Notes: a model not told the origin generated them from the sequence alone. A stretch of 64,000 nucleotides of DNA from JAAXGI01 sp965206975 (GCA_965206975.1 OZ242253.1:992001-1056000), one strand, 5' to 3'. Counted from the stretch's first letter, positions 51,169 through 60,637 are shown. Translations and numbers: made by a program.

Positions 51169-53745
51169 ATGCCGTACCTGACCGCGCCTTCCCCGACTCC
51201 TTTTCGCACCCTTGCTCTCGGGCTCGCTGTCGCACTCGCCGTCCTCGTCGGGCCGATACGTGTGCAGGGGCAAGGGAGCGAGCTCCCGACCATCGAGGAA
51301 GAAACCGAGGGGCTCCAGGCCATCACGGGCTTCTTCAACCTCTACTGGGACGACGCCACCGGCTCCCTCTTCTGGGAGATCGGCGAACTCGACAGCGAGT
51401 TCCTCTACCAGGTATCGATGGGATCAGGGCTCGGGAGCAACCCCGTGGGGATCGACCGGGGCCAGCTCCGGGGCACCTACGTCCTCGAGGCGACGAGGGT
51501 AGGCCCCCGCGTCCTCCTCATGGAGCCCAACTACCAGTTCCAAGCGAGGAGTGAGAACCCGACCGAAGTGCAGGCGGTGCGCGACGCCTTCGCCCCCTCC
51601 GCGCACTGGGGATTCGATGTGGTCGCCGAGAGCGGCGAGCGCGTCCTCGTCGATGCGACCGCATTCTTCCTTCGCGATGCCCGCGGCGTCATCGAACAGA
51701 TCGCCCGGCAGGGCCAGGGCAACTTCGAACTCGACCTCTCGCGGAGCGCGCTCTACCTGCCGAATACCCGCTCCTTCCCGGAGAACACGGAGGTCGAGGC
51801 GACGCTCACCTTCACGAGCAGGAACCCTGGTCCGCTCGTGAATGGCGTGGCGTCGACGGGGAACGCGGTCACGCTGCGGGAGCACCACTCTTTCATCCAG
51901 CTCCCGGACGGAGGGTACCGGACCCGTATCGCGGACCCAAGGATCGGCGTGAACGGCCCGACCGTGTACGACTACGCCACGCCGATCGACCAGGACATGC
52001 GGATCCGCTGGGCGGCTCGGCACCGGCTCGAGAAGCGCGGCTCCGGGGCGGACCCGAGCGAGGCCGTGGAGCCGATCGTCTACTACGTCGACCCGGGCAC
52101 CCCCGAGCCGATCCGGAGCGCGCTCATCGAGGGGACGAGCTGGTGGGCGGACGCATTCGAGGCCGCCGGGTTCATCGACGCATTCCGCGTCGAGGTCCTC
52201 CCGGAGGGCGTCGACCCCCAGGACATCCGCTACAACTTGATCCACTGGACCCACCGCCGAACGCGCGGCTACTCGTACGGGAACACGGTCATCGACCCCC
52301 GGACCGGCGAGATCATCCGCGGCGTCGTCAACCTGGGAAGCCTCCGGCTCCGGCAAGACTACCTCCTCGGACAGGGCCTCGTCTCGTCATTCCCGGGCGG
52401 GATCCTCTCGAACGACGGGGCGGGGCCCTTCGGGCTCTCGAGCGGGCCGGGAGCGGAGCCGCCGTACTACGAGAGCTGCAACCTCTCCGCCGTACCGGAC
52501 ATCGAGTATCTGACCCAGCTGGTGCAGGGCTCCGGCTCGGTGGAGATGGCTCTCGCCCGGGTTCGCCAGCTCTCGGCCCACGAGGTCGGACACACGCTCG
52601 GTTTTCCCCACAACTACATGGCGAGCGCGTACGGCCGGGAGAGCGTCATGGATTACCCGGCCCCGCTCGTCGAGATCGACTCGGAGGGAAACCTGGACCT
52701 GTCGAACGCCTACCTGCAGCGGATCGGCGAGTACGACAAACTCTCGACGAACTGGCTCTACCGTGAGTTTCCGGCCGGGACTGACGAGGCCGCGGCTCTG
52801 GATGCGATCGCCGCGGAGGGGGTCGCAAATGGCCTGATCTACATGGGCCATACGAACAACAACTTCATCGGCGCCGGACACCAGTACGCGAGCGTTTGGG
52901 ACAACGGCTCGAACCTGGTAGATCACCTCAAGCACGAGATCCGCGTGCGCGAGATCGGCCTTGCCCGCTTCGGAACGGACGTGATCCCGGTGGGGGAACC
53001 TTACTCGACGCTCGAGCTCGTCCTCCTCCCGCTCTACATGCACCACCGCTTCCAGCTCAGGTCCGCGGTGCAGAGCCTGGGTGGCGCAGACTACCGGTAT
53101 GCCTCGAAGGGCGACGGCCAGGTGCCCCTTACGATCGTCGACGGCGCGGAGCAGAGGGATGCGCTCGAGACGGTGCTCTCGACCGTAGACGTCGACTTCG
53201 TCGCGCTCCCCGAGTCGGTGATACGGATGATTCCCCCTCCCGCGTATCGCTACGGAGACGGCGAGGTCTTCCCGGGATACACGGAGCTCCTCTTCGATCC
53301 CCTCGCCGTCGCCGAGGCTTCGGCCGCCTTCACGGTCGAGGAGATCCTCCACCCCGAGCGGATGGCGCGCCTCGTGGTCTACGGGAGCATGGGCGACTAC
53401 CCGGATCTCGAAGAGGTCGTCGACCGGATGATAGAGGTGACGTGGGGTACCGAGGACAGGCCGGCCGACTACGAGCAGCGCGTCCTAGAGATCATTCAGC
53501 GCGTGGTCGCGGATGCCCTCATGCGCCAGGGGAATTCGGCGGAGAATCCCGCCACCGTGCGGGCCGTACTCACAGACCGGATCGATCGGCTGGCATCCCG
53601 ACTCGAGGCTGGCGCCGCACCCTCGCCGCACGAGCGGCTCGTCGCGGCCGACATCCGCCGCTGGCAGTCGAGAATCGAGAACACGGTACCTCGGGAGGCA
53701 ATCGAGCTCCCCGCGGGCGATCCGATCGGCGGGAGTCCGCGCTGA
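51169..53745 (+). CDS. Large exported zinc metalloprotease (DUF5117/DUF4953 type)
   Basis: An 858-aa secreted protein; signal peptide about 1-35. The N-terminal DUF5117-like part (about 45-330) has TGFFNLYWDDATGSLFWEI and LREHHSFIQLPDGGYRTRIADPRIG. The metallopeptidase-like domain has IHWTHRRTRGYSYGNTVIDPRTGEIIRG and the zinc site SAHEVGHTLGFPHNYMAS: His471 and His475 of HExxH and His481, the third ligand of a metzincin-like HExxHxxGxxH. YGRESVMDYPAP supplies the Met-turn (SVMDY). A helical C-terminal domain follows from about 600. Length is typical for this bacterial family, whose substrates are unknown. The ATG at 51169 has AGGGA upstream. Monocistronic, followed by a 17-bp hairpin. Confidence 0.93.
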   Translation: MPYLTAPSPTPFRTLALGLAVALAVLVGPIRVQGQGSELPTIEEETEGLQAITGFFNLYWDDATGSLFWEIGELDSEFLYQVSMGSGLGSNPVGIDRGQLRGTYVLEATRVGPRVLLMEPNYQFQARSENPTEVQAVRDAFAPSAHWGFDVVAESGERVLVDATAFFLRDARGVIEQIARQGQGNFELDLSRSALYLPNTRSFPENTEVEATLTFTSRNPGPLVNGVASTGNAVTLREHHSFIQLPDGGYRTRIADPRIGVNGPTVYDYATPIDQDMRIRWAARHRLEKRGSGADPSEAVEPIVYYVDPGTPEPIRSALIEGTSWWADAFEAAGFIDAFRVEVLPEGVDPQDIRYNLIHWTHRRTRGYSYGNTVIDPRTGEIIRGVVNLGSLRLRQDYLLGQGLVSSFPGGILSNDGAGPFGLSSGPGAEPPYYESCNLSAVPDIEYLTQLVQGSGSVEMALARVRQLSAHEVGHTLGFPHNYMASAYGRESVMDYPAPLVEIDSEGNLDLSNAYLQRIGEYDKLSTNWLYREFPAGTDEAAALDAIAAEGVANGLIYMGHTNNNFIGAGHQYASVWDNGSNLVDHLKHEIRVREIGLARFGTDVIPVGEPYSTLELVLLPLYMHHRFQLRSAVQSLGGADYRYASKGDGQVPLTIVDGAEQRDALETVLSTVDVDFVALPESVIRMIPPPAYRYGDGEVFPGYTELLFDPLAVAEASAAFTVEEILHPERMARLVVYGSMGDYPDLEEVVDRMIEVTWGTEDRPADYEQRVLEIIQRVVADALMRQGNSAENPATVRAVLTDRIDRLASRLEAGAAPSPHERLVAADIRRWQSRIENTVPREAIELPAGDPIGGSPR

Positions 53746-53812
53746 GGCGGTACCCGGCAAAGAGCCAACCCGAGTCCGCAGGACCCGGGAAGGGACGATG
53801 GAAACGGGAATG

Positions 53813-53851
53813 GAGCGGCGCCGGCCGCCCCCGTGGCGGCCGGCGCCGCTC
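53813..53851. terminator. 17-bp perfect hairpin between convergent genes
   Basis: Arms 53813-53829 (GAGCGGCGCCGGCCGCC) and 53835-53851 (GGCGGCCGGCGCCGCTC) are perfectly complementary with a 5-nt loop. It lies between the 3' ends of the metalloprotease (+) and DUF3500 (-) genes. There is no T run on either side, so it is not a classical intrinsic terminator; a bidirectional transcript-end barrier is the simplest reading. Confidence 0.6.
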
Positions 53852-53905
53852 GTCCTGAAGGATCATCCGGCGATGGGCTACTACAAACAGTCCAAACGGT
53901 GCGGC

Positions 53906-54949
53906 CTAGTGATCCTGTTCGAGGTGCTCGCGAAGCACGTCTCGACCCAAATCTCCGTCGAAGTCCCGGAAGGCCGCATGAATGTGGTTGGGATCCTCCT
54001 GAGTGTTGTCGTATTCAATCAGGAAGTTCGGACCCTGGACCCGGTAGTAGGCCACCTCGCCCCGCTCCGTCCCCCCGGCCCAGGCGAACGCCACCTCGTC
54101 GAGCCCTCCCTCGCGCACTTCAGCTCTCCGGAGTTCAGCGATGTCGTGGGACATCACGGAGATGTAGGACTCGATGATGGCCATGAGACGGTCGCGTTGG
54201 GAGGGGCTGAGATCCGCACCCCGGACCCCTGCTGGCGCGAGCGGGTCCACGACCATCTCGGCCTGGGTGAGGATGTTGCCGGGCGCAGTATCGGAGAAGA
54301 TCGCCACCCGACGTTGGTCGGCATCCAGACTCGCGAGAAGCTCCCGCGCCGTGTCCTCCTGCTCGTGCATGGCGCGAAGCCCCTTCCTCGGGCCGTCTGG
54401 CACAGTCGCCGGGTTCGCACCCAGGAAGGTCGGGGTGCTCACGGTCGCATCCCCCTCCACCACGGTGAAGTGAAGGGAGAGATGGTGCCCCTCCCACCGC
54501 CACCCCCACGTGCCGGTCGTGGACGGCGTCCCGAAGACGGAGATGTAGTACTCCTCCTGGTCCCTGGCGAACTGGCGGCCCTCGCCCTCCACGAGCACCC
54601 CCAGGATCCCCTCGACCTCCATGATCTGTTGGGCCATCAGATATCCCCGGATGCTCAATCCCGAACTGAGCAAGTCGAGTGCCCGCACCTTCTGGTCCGA
54701 GGTCATCTCCTTGAGGAGCCCTCCGTGTCGCTCGAACGTTTCGGGCGGGATGAAGTGATGGCGCTCCCTCTCGTCCGAGTCGAAGGGGAATGCCGCCTGG
54801 GATCGCTGACTCGCCGAGAGCGACTCGAGGAAGCTCTCGGCCGCCTCGGCCATCGCAGCGACGGCACGCCGCTCTTCGATCGCCCCGACCCCCGCTGTCC
54901 CCGAGAGACCCAGCACCAACAAGATGAGGCCTGCCCTGTACCTCCTCAT
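53906..54949 (-). CDS. Exported DUF3500 protein
   Basis: A 347-aa secreted protein; signal peptide about 1-23. The DUF3500 domain occupies almost all of it: AAMAEAAESFLESLSASQRSQAAFPFDSDERERHHFIPP, the glycine/Trp-rich YYISVFGTPSTTGTWGWRWEGHHLSLHFTVVEG, FLGANPATV, and the C-terminal YYRVQGPNFLIEYDNTQEDPNHIHAAFRDFDGDLGRDVLREHLEQDH. The His/Asp-rich end (NTQEDPNHIH) is conserved in the family and suggests metal binding, but the function is unknown. The ATG at 54949 follows an excellent AGGAGGT. Monocistronic, with tRNA-Arg upstream on the same strand. Confidence 0.92.
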   Translation of the reverse strand: MRRYRAGLILLVLGLSGTAGVGAIEERRAVAAMAEAAESFLESLSASQRSQAAFPFDSDERERHHFIPPETFERHGGLLKEMTSDQKVRALDLLSSGLSIRGYLMAQQIMEVEGILGVLVEGEGRQFARDQEEYYISVFGTPSTTGTWGWRWEGHHLSLHFTVVEGDATVSTPTFLGANPATVPDGPRKGLRAMHEQEDTARELLASLDADQRRVAIFSDTAPGNILTQAEMVVDPLAPAGVRGADLSPSQRDRLMAIIESYISVMSHDIAELRRAEVREGGLDEVAFAWAGGTERGEVAYYRVQGPNFLIEYDNTQEDPNHIHAAFRDFDGDLGRDVLREHLEQDH

Positions 54950-55104
54950 TTGCCACCTCCTATCCGGCGTTCCGCTACGGTGCGTCCCTGCCCTCGGTTT
55001 AGAGTAGGGATCCCGGGGGCGTCGCGCCACCACTCCGGGTGCACTCCGGGGGGACGGGGTGAGTGGCGGGCGAGGGCGGAGGAGGAGCCCCGCTCGGCGA
55101 GGGT

Positions 55105-55123
55105 CGTTGGCGGACCGCCAACG
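55105..55123. repeat. Short palindrome downstream of tRNA-Arg
   Basis: CGTTGGCGG (55105-55113), A, CCGCCAACG (55115-55123). It lies 29 nt past the 3' end of the minus-strand tRNA and could form a 7-bp stem with a GGACC-type loop, possibly the tRNA transcript end. No T run follows. Confidence 0.4.
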
Positions 55124-55152
55124 CAGACTGGGGCAAGATGCGTGTCCGGCGA

Positions 55153-55226
55153 TGCGCCCGGGAGGACTCGAACCCCCAACCCTCGGATCCGAAGTCCGAT
55201 GCTCTATCCAATTGAGCTACGGGCGC
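55153..55226 (-). tRNA. tRNA-Arg (anticodon UCG)
   Basis: Cloverleaf read on the minus strand: acceptor GCGCCCG pairs with CGGGCGC; D-arm GCTC...GAGC; anticodon stem TCGGA/TCCGA with loop CTTCGGA, giving anticodon TCG (34-36), which reads CGA and CGG; T-arm loop GGTTCGAGTCC-type. The discriminator is A and CCA is not encoded. All four stems are intact. No tRNA-integrated element is visible beside it. Identity by anticodon only. Confidence 0.95.
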
Positions 55227-55476
55227 AGGTAGGCGTGAAGCGAAGGGTGTGTGCTTGCGTGAGGCGTCCTTCTCCTCGTCGATTCCAGGGAGCCGGCGAT
55301 TCTCCCGGCGCGGGGGGAAGGGGCATCTGCCTGGGGCACCCGCCCGGGGACCCGGCGTGTCTCACGCAGGAAACTACCCCACACTCGGGGGCGAAGTAAG
55401 GGCCCTTCGCCCCCGGCGTTCTCCCTCCCGCAACCCGACGAAACTCGCGGCCCGCGGGAGGACAGAGTGTACCGCG

Positions 55477-56538
55477 TCAGGGGAGGGTGCAGGCGTCGCC
55501 CAGAGGACCCGTGCCGCCACAGTACCGTACGTCCTGCAGCTGAAGGAGTACCCCGTCCGGCGCGTCCACAAGGATCTCCGGCGTCACCCCCTCCCGCATC
55601 CTGAGCCGTGCAGAGACTCCGTGCTGTCGGAGCCGCTCCATCACCCGGTCCGCATCGAAGTCCTCGACCCCGAAGCCGACGTGCAGCCGGAACGCCTCTG
55701 GTCCCGATCCCGCGACAAGCACGAGATGTTGCGGCCCCCGGCCCACTCGTAACACAGGAGCCGGCGCTCCCTCATACCCCTCGGTCCGCGGACCTCCTTC
55801 GGGCTCCTGATACGCCACAATCTCCATGTCCGTCAGCCTCTGATACCACGCGAGAGCACTCTCGAGATCTGACACGTAGTACTTGACGTGGTTCATGGTC
55901 AGAACCGGGACGGGTGGCGGGTTGCCGGGCCGCTGAACCGGCGCCGCCGAGGTGTCGCACACCTCACCGAGGAAGCCCACGCCCCCGCAGGCGATCACGG
56001 GGTTGAACTGGAGCGGGGCGCCGTCCGGGCCGTCGAAGTTGACCCCGTTGATCGTGGTCCCCTCCCGCAAGACGGACCGCGCAGGCGTGGGCATCTCCGC
56101 GAGAGCAGCGAGAATCCGGTGCACATTGAAGTCCTCGATCCCCCAGCAGAAGTGGGGACGGCGGGTGGGCGGGGCACCGCCGGGTGAGGCCGGGTCCCGC
56201 TGCGACAGCGCCATGTAGGCCGGGGGATCGATTCCGACGCGGAGCACGGTCTGGCCGAGTCCGCCCCCGAGGTAGTCCTGGAAGGCATGGCGCGGGATGC
56301 CGAGAACCCTCTCGTACCAAGCCACGGTCTCCGCCAGATCGATGCATCCGAAGCTCACGTGGTTCAGGGTGAGTACCCGAACCGGGAGGTAGTCCTGGAG
56401 GGCCGCGTCGAGCGGCCAGGCCAAGCCCTCGAGGGAGCGAGGCCGCCACATCGCGGCCGCGAGGAACGAAAGGAGGAGATCGCGCCGTGATATCGGGCCG
56501 CCGCCTCCACTCCACGCACCACCGCCGGATCGCTCCAT
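55477..56538 (-). CDS. Two-domain VOC (glyoxalase/dioxygenase fold) protein, Tat-type N terminus
   Basis: A 353-aa protein with two vicinal-oxygen-chelate domains (about 55-185 and 215-345). Domain 1 begins LTLNHVSFGCIDLAETVAWYERVLGI; domain 2 begins LTMNHVKYYVSDLESALAWYQRLTDM. Each has a matching late strand, GVNFDGPDGAPLQFNPV and EILVDAPDGVLLQLQDV, where a metal-binding Glu is expected but Gln stands in both (LQFNP/LQLQD). His in NHVSF/NHVKY is retained. The N terminus SRRDLLLSFLAAAMW suggests Tat export. Likely a metal-dependent lyase or dioxygenase-like protein, or a binding protein if the metal site is incomplete. The ATG at 56538 has AGGAGG upstream. Confidence 0.88.
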   Translation of the reverse strand: MERSGGGAWSGGGGPISRRDLLLSFLAAAMWRPRSLEGLAWPLDAALQDYLPVRVLTLNHVSFGCIDLAETVAWYERVLGIPRHAFQDYLGGGLGQTVLRVGIDPPAYMALSQRDPASPGGAPPTRRPHFCWGIEDFNVHRILAALAEMPTPARSVLREGTTINGVNFDGPDGAPLQFNPVIACGGVGFLGEVCDTSAAPVQRPGNPPPVPVLTMNHVKYYVSDLESALAWYQRLTDMEIVAYQEPEGGPRTEGYEGAPAPVLRVGRGPQHLVLVAGSGPEAFRLHVGFGVEDFDADRVMERLRQHGVSARLRMREGVTPEILVDAPDGVLLQLQDVRYCGGTGPLGDACTLP

Positions 56539-56779
56539 GGCCGTCCTCCTGTCCCCCAACCGACGTGCTGCACGGGGAGCCGTGGAGCCATCGGGTAGTG
56601 TAGCGACTACTTCTCAACATGCGCTCCGGCGGGGGGGCCGGGCAACCGCGCGGCTCGCCGTTATCTTGCACCCTCCCCGGCGACTTCACGCCTCCCGGGA
56701 ACCGGGGGCTCCGTGGCGGGGCGGAGAGGACGAATCTCGCCCGTGCAGCGACACTCCAAGCGAGAGTTAGGAGGCCTAA

Positions 56780-58159
56780 ATGGGAACTCGGAGATCATGG
56801 CGGCGGCTCTGCACGGTCGGAGCGACGATACTCGTGGCGGGATGCACGTCCCTCCCCTCGGGGCGGACGGAGAGCTATATCCTCGCCACCGGGCGCCGGC
56901 TTCCCTACGTCTACGCGATACCGCTCGAGCGAGCGCTCGACCCCGCGAACGACCGGACGCCGAACGCGATCCTCACCCGGAGCAAGGTCGCCCTCGACCG
57001 CCTGGACGGCCGGCCACTCGGAGACCCCGCGAACCTTGCGATCAGCGAGGACGGAAGCACGGCGTACATCGTCAACCACCATGGAGGCGTTGACAACGCG
57101 GAGTTCACCCAGCACGGCGGGCGCGGACAGATCGCGGTGCTCGAGGTCGCCGAGATGTTGAGACTAGAGAACGACCGGACGGCAAACGCACTTCGCCGGC
57201 ATATCGACACGGGAGGCTTCGGAGCCGTCGGGATTCTCCTCCACGGCGGGATGTACATCGTCTCCAACGCCGAGGGCCACCTCACCGAGGACGGCGGGAA
57301 CCGGATCACCTTCGTGGACCGCCGGACTGGGAGCTTGCGCGGGAGCGTCGAGCTGGCGCTCGGCACTCTCGGGTTCGAGTGCCCAGCCTATCCCGTGCCC
57401 TTCGTCTCGCCGAACGGGCCGCCCGCGAATCTAGCCGTGCTCTCGCCCGATCCGAGCTGGGGGTGCTTCCCGGACAACAACGGCCTCGCCCTCGGGCGCG
57501 GGAGCGATGGCCGAGCCTACCTCTTCACCGCAAACGGGGGGACGGGCGACGTTTCGGTCATCGATCTCGAACGGGCCCTCGACGGGGACCGGCGGGCGGA
57601 GATCCACCGCATTCCCACGCAGACCGGCCCTTGGGGCATCACAGCGACGCCGGACGGCCGATACGTGATCGCCGCGAGCCGCGAGAGCCAGCGCGCCGCC
57701 TTCGAAGGCAACACGATCTCGATCATTGATGTCGACCGCGCGCGGCGCGGCGCAGCGGACGCCGAGGCGGCCCGCGTACTCGTCGGCACGGACAATCCCG
57801 AGGAACCGACCCGGCCCTTCATCCCCTCGGTGACTCCGGACGGAAGGCACGTCGTTGTCCCGAATTTCCGGGCCGGGAACGTATCGATCGTGGATCTCGA
57901 GGCGGCGCTCGCCGGCGATCCGAACGCCGAATTCCGCCGGATCCCGCTCACACGGGAGGATGGGCTTCCCTCCCGCCCGAAGGGATCGGTCGTCACCCCG
58001 AACGGCCGATATGCCGTGATCAGCGGCGGACCCTCCGTGCCGCCCTTTACCGAGGAACTCGGATACGTCTACGTCATCGACCTCGAGTCGTACGAGGTCG
58101 CGGGGACGGTGACGGGGGTAGGGAATGATCCGTACGGGATCGCCGTCTTCGACCGCTAG
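56780..58159 (+). CDS. Beta-propeller lipoprotein (YncE/lactonase-like)
   Basis: A 459-aa lipoprotein: basic start, hydrophobic segment, lipobox VAGC at about residue 22. Propeller blades of the 'cytochrome D1/YncE' type, e.g. PANLAISEDGSTAYIVNHHGGVDNAEF, GGTGDVSVIDLERALDGDRRAEIHRI, PWGITATPDGRYVIAASRESQ, FIPSVTPDGRHVVVPNFRAGNVSIVDLEAALAGDP and GVGNDPYGIAVFDR. A repeated internal unit ERAL(D)/EAAL(A) with D(P)AND/DGDR/GDPN is unusual and regular. Not an NHL paralog of the other six. Role unknown; such proteins act as lactonases or as surface-binding propellers. Confidence 0.88.
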   Translation: MGTRRSWRRLCTVGATILVAGCTSLPSGRTESYILATGRRLPYVYAIPLERALDPANDRTPNAILTRSKVALDRLDGRPLGDPANLAISEDGSTAYIVNHHGGVDNAEFTQHGGRGQIAVLEVAEMLRLENDRTANALRRHIDTGGFGAVGILLHGGMYIVSNAEGHLTEDGGNRITFVDRRTGSLRGSVELALGTLGFECPAYPVPFVSPNGPPANLAVLSPDPSWGCFPDNNGLALGRGSDGRAYLFTANGGTGDVSVIDLERALDGDRRAEIHRIPTQTGPWGITATPDGRYVIAASRESQRAAFEGNTISIIDVDRARRGAADAEAARVLVGTDNPEEPTRPFIPSVTPDGRHVVVPNFRAGNVSIVDLEAALAGDPNAEFRRIPLTREDGLPSRPKGSVVTPNGRYAVISGGPSVPPFTEELGYVYVIDLESYEVAGTVTGVGNDPYGIAVFDR

Positions 58160-58174
58160 CCGGGCCGGGACCCG

Positions 58175-59407
58175 TCAGCGGAGGAGCGATTCTCGGACGA
58201 GCGTCTTGAAGTCGTCCCGGATGGTCCCGGGATTCGAGGGGTTGTTCTGCCACATGATGACGATCAGGAGCTCCTCTTCCGGATCCATCCACGACATCGT
58301 CCCCGCGCTCCCGCCGCGCGAGTACTCCCCGGCGGAGGCCGGAAGCCGGGAGGCGGAGGCGTCCAGGACGACGTTCACGTTGGCAAACCCCCATCCGACC
58401 CCGCCCCCGAGCTGCTCCAGGATCGCGTCCGGGAGCCCGTTCGAGGTCATGTCGGCGACGGTCTCTTCCTCAAGGAGCCGGAGCCCGTCCAGCTCTCCGC
58501 CATTCAGGAGCATCTGGGCGAACCGCAGGTAGTCGGGGACCGTCGAGACGAGACCCACTGCACCTTCGAGGAGCTCTGGCTTCTCGGTGAAGGGTACCTC
58601 TTCGATCTGATAGCGACGAAGGCCACCGTCTTCGGCCGCCTGGTACACGGTGGTGAGCCGGTGAACCCGGCCCGGGTCCACCCAGAACCCCGTGTCGGTC
58701 ATTCCCAGCGGACGGAAGATCCGCTCCTCGAGGAACTCATCGAAGCGCTTCCCGGACCAGAGTTCAACGAGCGCCCCAAGGACGGTGGGCGAGGCGCCGT
58801 ACCGGTACGCGGTTCCCGGATCCTCCATCAGGGGCGTCTCGACGATGTTGTCGATAAACCGGGAGAGCGGGATCGCGCGCGAGCGCACCGTCGCCTCCCG
58901 GTACAGTTCGGACGTCCGGTGGCTGAGGCCCGACGTGTGAAGAAGGAGATCCCGTATCGTGATCGGCCTCGAGGGGGGGCGGCCAGGGTCTTCGAGCGAT
59001 GAGGCAACCCTCACACGGGAAAACTCAGGGAGGTATTGAGCGACCGGCGCATCCAGCTCGAACGCTCCCTCCTCGTGCAGGATCATGACGGCAACGGCCG
59101 TCACCGTCTTGCTCATGGAGTAGATGCGGAAGATCGAGGATTCGTCCATCGGCGTCCGGGTGTCCAAGTTCTGGTACCCTACGGGCTCGAGGTAGGCGAG
59201 CTTCCCCTCCCGCGCGATGGCCGCCACCGCCCCCGCAATCTCCTGCTCCGAAACGGCTCGCTCGAGGCGTTCGGTGGCCTTTTCGAGCGTGGCCTGGGAG
59301 AGCCCCACTTCCGCTGGCGAGACGCGGGGGAGGGCCTGCTCTCCCGCCGCGAAGAGGGGAAGAGCGAGGGAGAAGCTGAGGGCGACCACAGTCAAAATCT
59401 TCGGCAT
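58175..59407 (-). CDS. Exported serine hydrolase, class C beta-lactamase fold
   Basis: A 410-aa secreted esterase/beta-lactamase-like protein; signal peptide about 1-21. Ser97-x-x-Lys100 in FRIYSMSKTVTAV; the second motif is Tyr-Gly-Ala in YRYGASPTVLGAL; the third is SRGGSAGTMSWMDPEEELLIV, where GSAGT replaces KTG. Such EstB-type enzymes hydrolyse short-chain esters. It is only distantly similar to the 44.5-kb serine hydrolase and lacks its N-terminal extension. ATG 59407 follows GGAGGAAGG. Convergent with the propeller lipoprotein; same strand as the NHL gene ending at 59585. Confidence 0.93.
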   Translation of the reverse strand: MPKILTVVALSFSLALPLFAAGEQALPRVSPAEVGLSQATLEKATERLERAVSEQEIAGAVAAIAREGKLAYLEPVGYQNLDTRTPMDESSIFRIYSMSKTVTAVAVMILHEEGAFELDAPVAQYLPEFSRVRVASSLEDPGRPPSRPITIRDLLLHTSGLSHRTSELYREATVRSRAIPLSRFIDNIVETPLMEDPGTAYRYGASPTVLGALVELWSGKRFDEFLEERIFRPLGMTDTGFWVDPGRVHRLTTVYQAAEDGGLRRYQIEEVPFTEKPELLEGAVGLVSTVPDYLRFAQMLLNGGELDGLRLLEEETVADMTSNGLPDAILEQLGGGVGWGFANVNVVLDASASRLPASAGEYSRGGSAGTMSWMDPEEELLIVIMWQNNPSNPGTIRDDFKTLVRESLLR

Positions 59408-59584
59408 CCTTCCTCCGTTGCCAAGGCGGGGGCACTCACCCGTCCCGTCCCCTATTGCCGCGTGCAGGCGGCAAGGTGCAAGGCTCCAGCCCCCATTCAT
59501 AACCTCCCCGAACAGGCCAGGCCAGCGCGGATCGGCGCAGATCATCAACCGTCCCTCCCTTCGCCCGGATTCCCTCCCTCCGCG

Positions 59585-60637
59585 CTACGGCCTCACGTAC
59601 ATCCGGAGCCGGTGCGGGGCCACGTCCGCGGCGTACACCACCGAGTCCGTGGCATCGGCCGCGACTCCCGAGGCGCCCGAGATCCGCGTGTCGTCCGCCA
59701 GCTCGAGGTCGGGGTCCGGGATGAAGTATTGAACCTCACCCGTGGCGGCGCTCCCGATGTAGACGCCCCGCCGCACGCCGGGATTGTTCGCCGAGTTGGA
59801 GGTCGAGTCCGTCACGTAGAGCGTGTCCGTCTCTCGATTGATGAAGATCCCACTCGGGCGCCCGAAGCCTCGCCACTCCTCGAGAAAGCGCCCGTCCGGG
59901 GAAAATATCTGCACCCGGCTGTTCCCCCGGTCCCCGACGAAGATCCGACCCCGGGAATCGATAGCGATGTCGTGCGGCGTCTGAAAGTTGCCGGGCTCCG
60001 GCCCCGTGGTCCCCCACGCCCCGAGGAAGCGCCCGTCCGGGGAGAAGTGAACGACACGGTTGTTCGGGCCCTCCCCGTCCGTGACGAAGATCTCGCCATT
60101 CGCAGCGACGGCCACCCCGCTCGGGCGATTGAAGGTATCCTCCCCCTCCCCCGTGACGCCCGGCGTACCGAGTGTCATCAGGACGTCACCGTTCGGCCCG
60201 ATCTTGAGGACCACCGCTCCCATCTCCCGCGGGACGAGGCCGACATCCGTGACCCACATGTTCCCCTCATCGTCCACGGCAAAGCCGTGGGGCCTCCCCA
60301 CGAGTGCCGCACCGAAGGCTTCGAGGAAGTCTCCCTCGGGGGAGAACTTGAGGATCGGCGGGTGCCCGGCCCAGCGGCCGAAACAGTCCGCGCTCAGGCC
60401 GTCGGAGTGACCGGGCGCCACGCCGGGATCTCCCATCACTGCCTTGAAGCAGCGGTGGAGGACGTAGACTGCGCCCCCCGGCCCTACCCGAACCTGGATC
60501 AGCTCCCCCCACCGGCCCCCGTTCATGTGAGGCGGGGGCACAGAGGCGTCGACCCGGCGGTACGGATTCGGCTGGGAAGCGCCTGGAGCCGGCAGGAGAG
60601 CCGCACACATCGCAATCAAGGTTAGGAATGCTCTCAT
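59585..60637 (-). CDS. Secreted NHL-repeat propeller, PAL-like (member 4)
   Basis: A 350-aa secreted propeller; signal peptide about 1-21. Blades: PPILKFSPEGDFLEAFGAAL, RPHGFAVDDEGNMWVTDVG, VVLKIGPNGDVLMTLGTPG, PSGVAVAANGEIFVTDGEGPNNRVVHFS, TPHDIAIDSRGRIFVGDRGNSRVQIF, FGRPSGIFINRETDTLYVTD. It has VYVLHRCF at the PAL HRG position, PHGF and PHDI at two His positions, but GEG (no Tyr or His) at the DGYxN site, so it is the member least likely to be a PAL-type enzyme. Otherwise very similar to member 2. No strong Shine-Dalgarno. Divergent from member 5, 225 nt apart. Confidence 0.88.
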   Translation of the reverse strand: MRAFLTLIAMCAALLPAPGASQPNPYRRVDASVPPPHMNGGRWGELIQVRVGPGGAVYVLHRCFKAVMGDPGVAPGHSDGLSADCFGRWAGHPPILKFSPEGDFLEAFGAALVGRPHGFAVDDEGNMWVTDVGLVPREMGAVVLKIGPNGDVLMTLGTPGVTGEGEDTFNRPSGVAVAANGEIFVTDGEGPNNRVVHFSPDGRFLGAWGTTGPEPGNFQTPHDIAIDSRGRIFVGDRGNSRVQIFSPDGRFLEEWRGFGRPSGIFINRETDTLYVTDSTSNSANNPGVRRGVYIGSAATGEVQYFIPDPDLELADDTRISGASGVAADATDSVVYAADVAPHRLRMYVRP

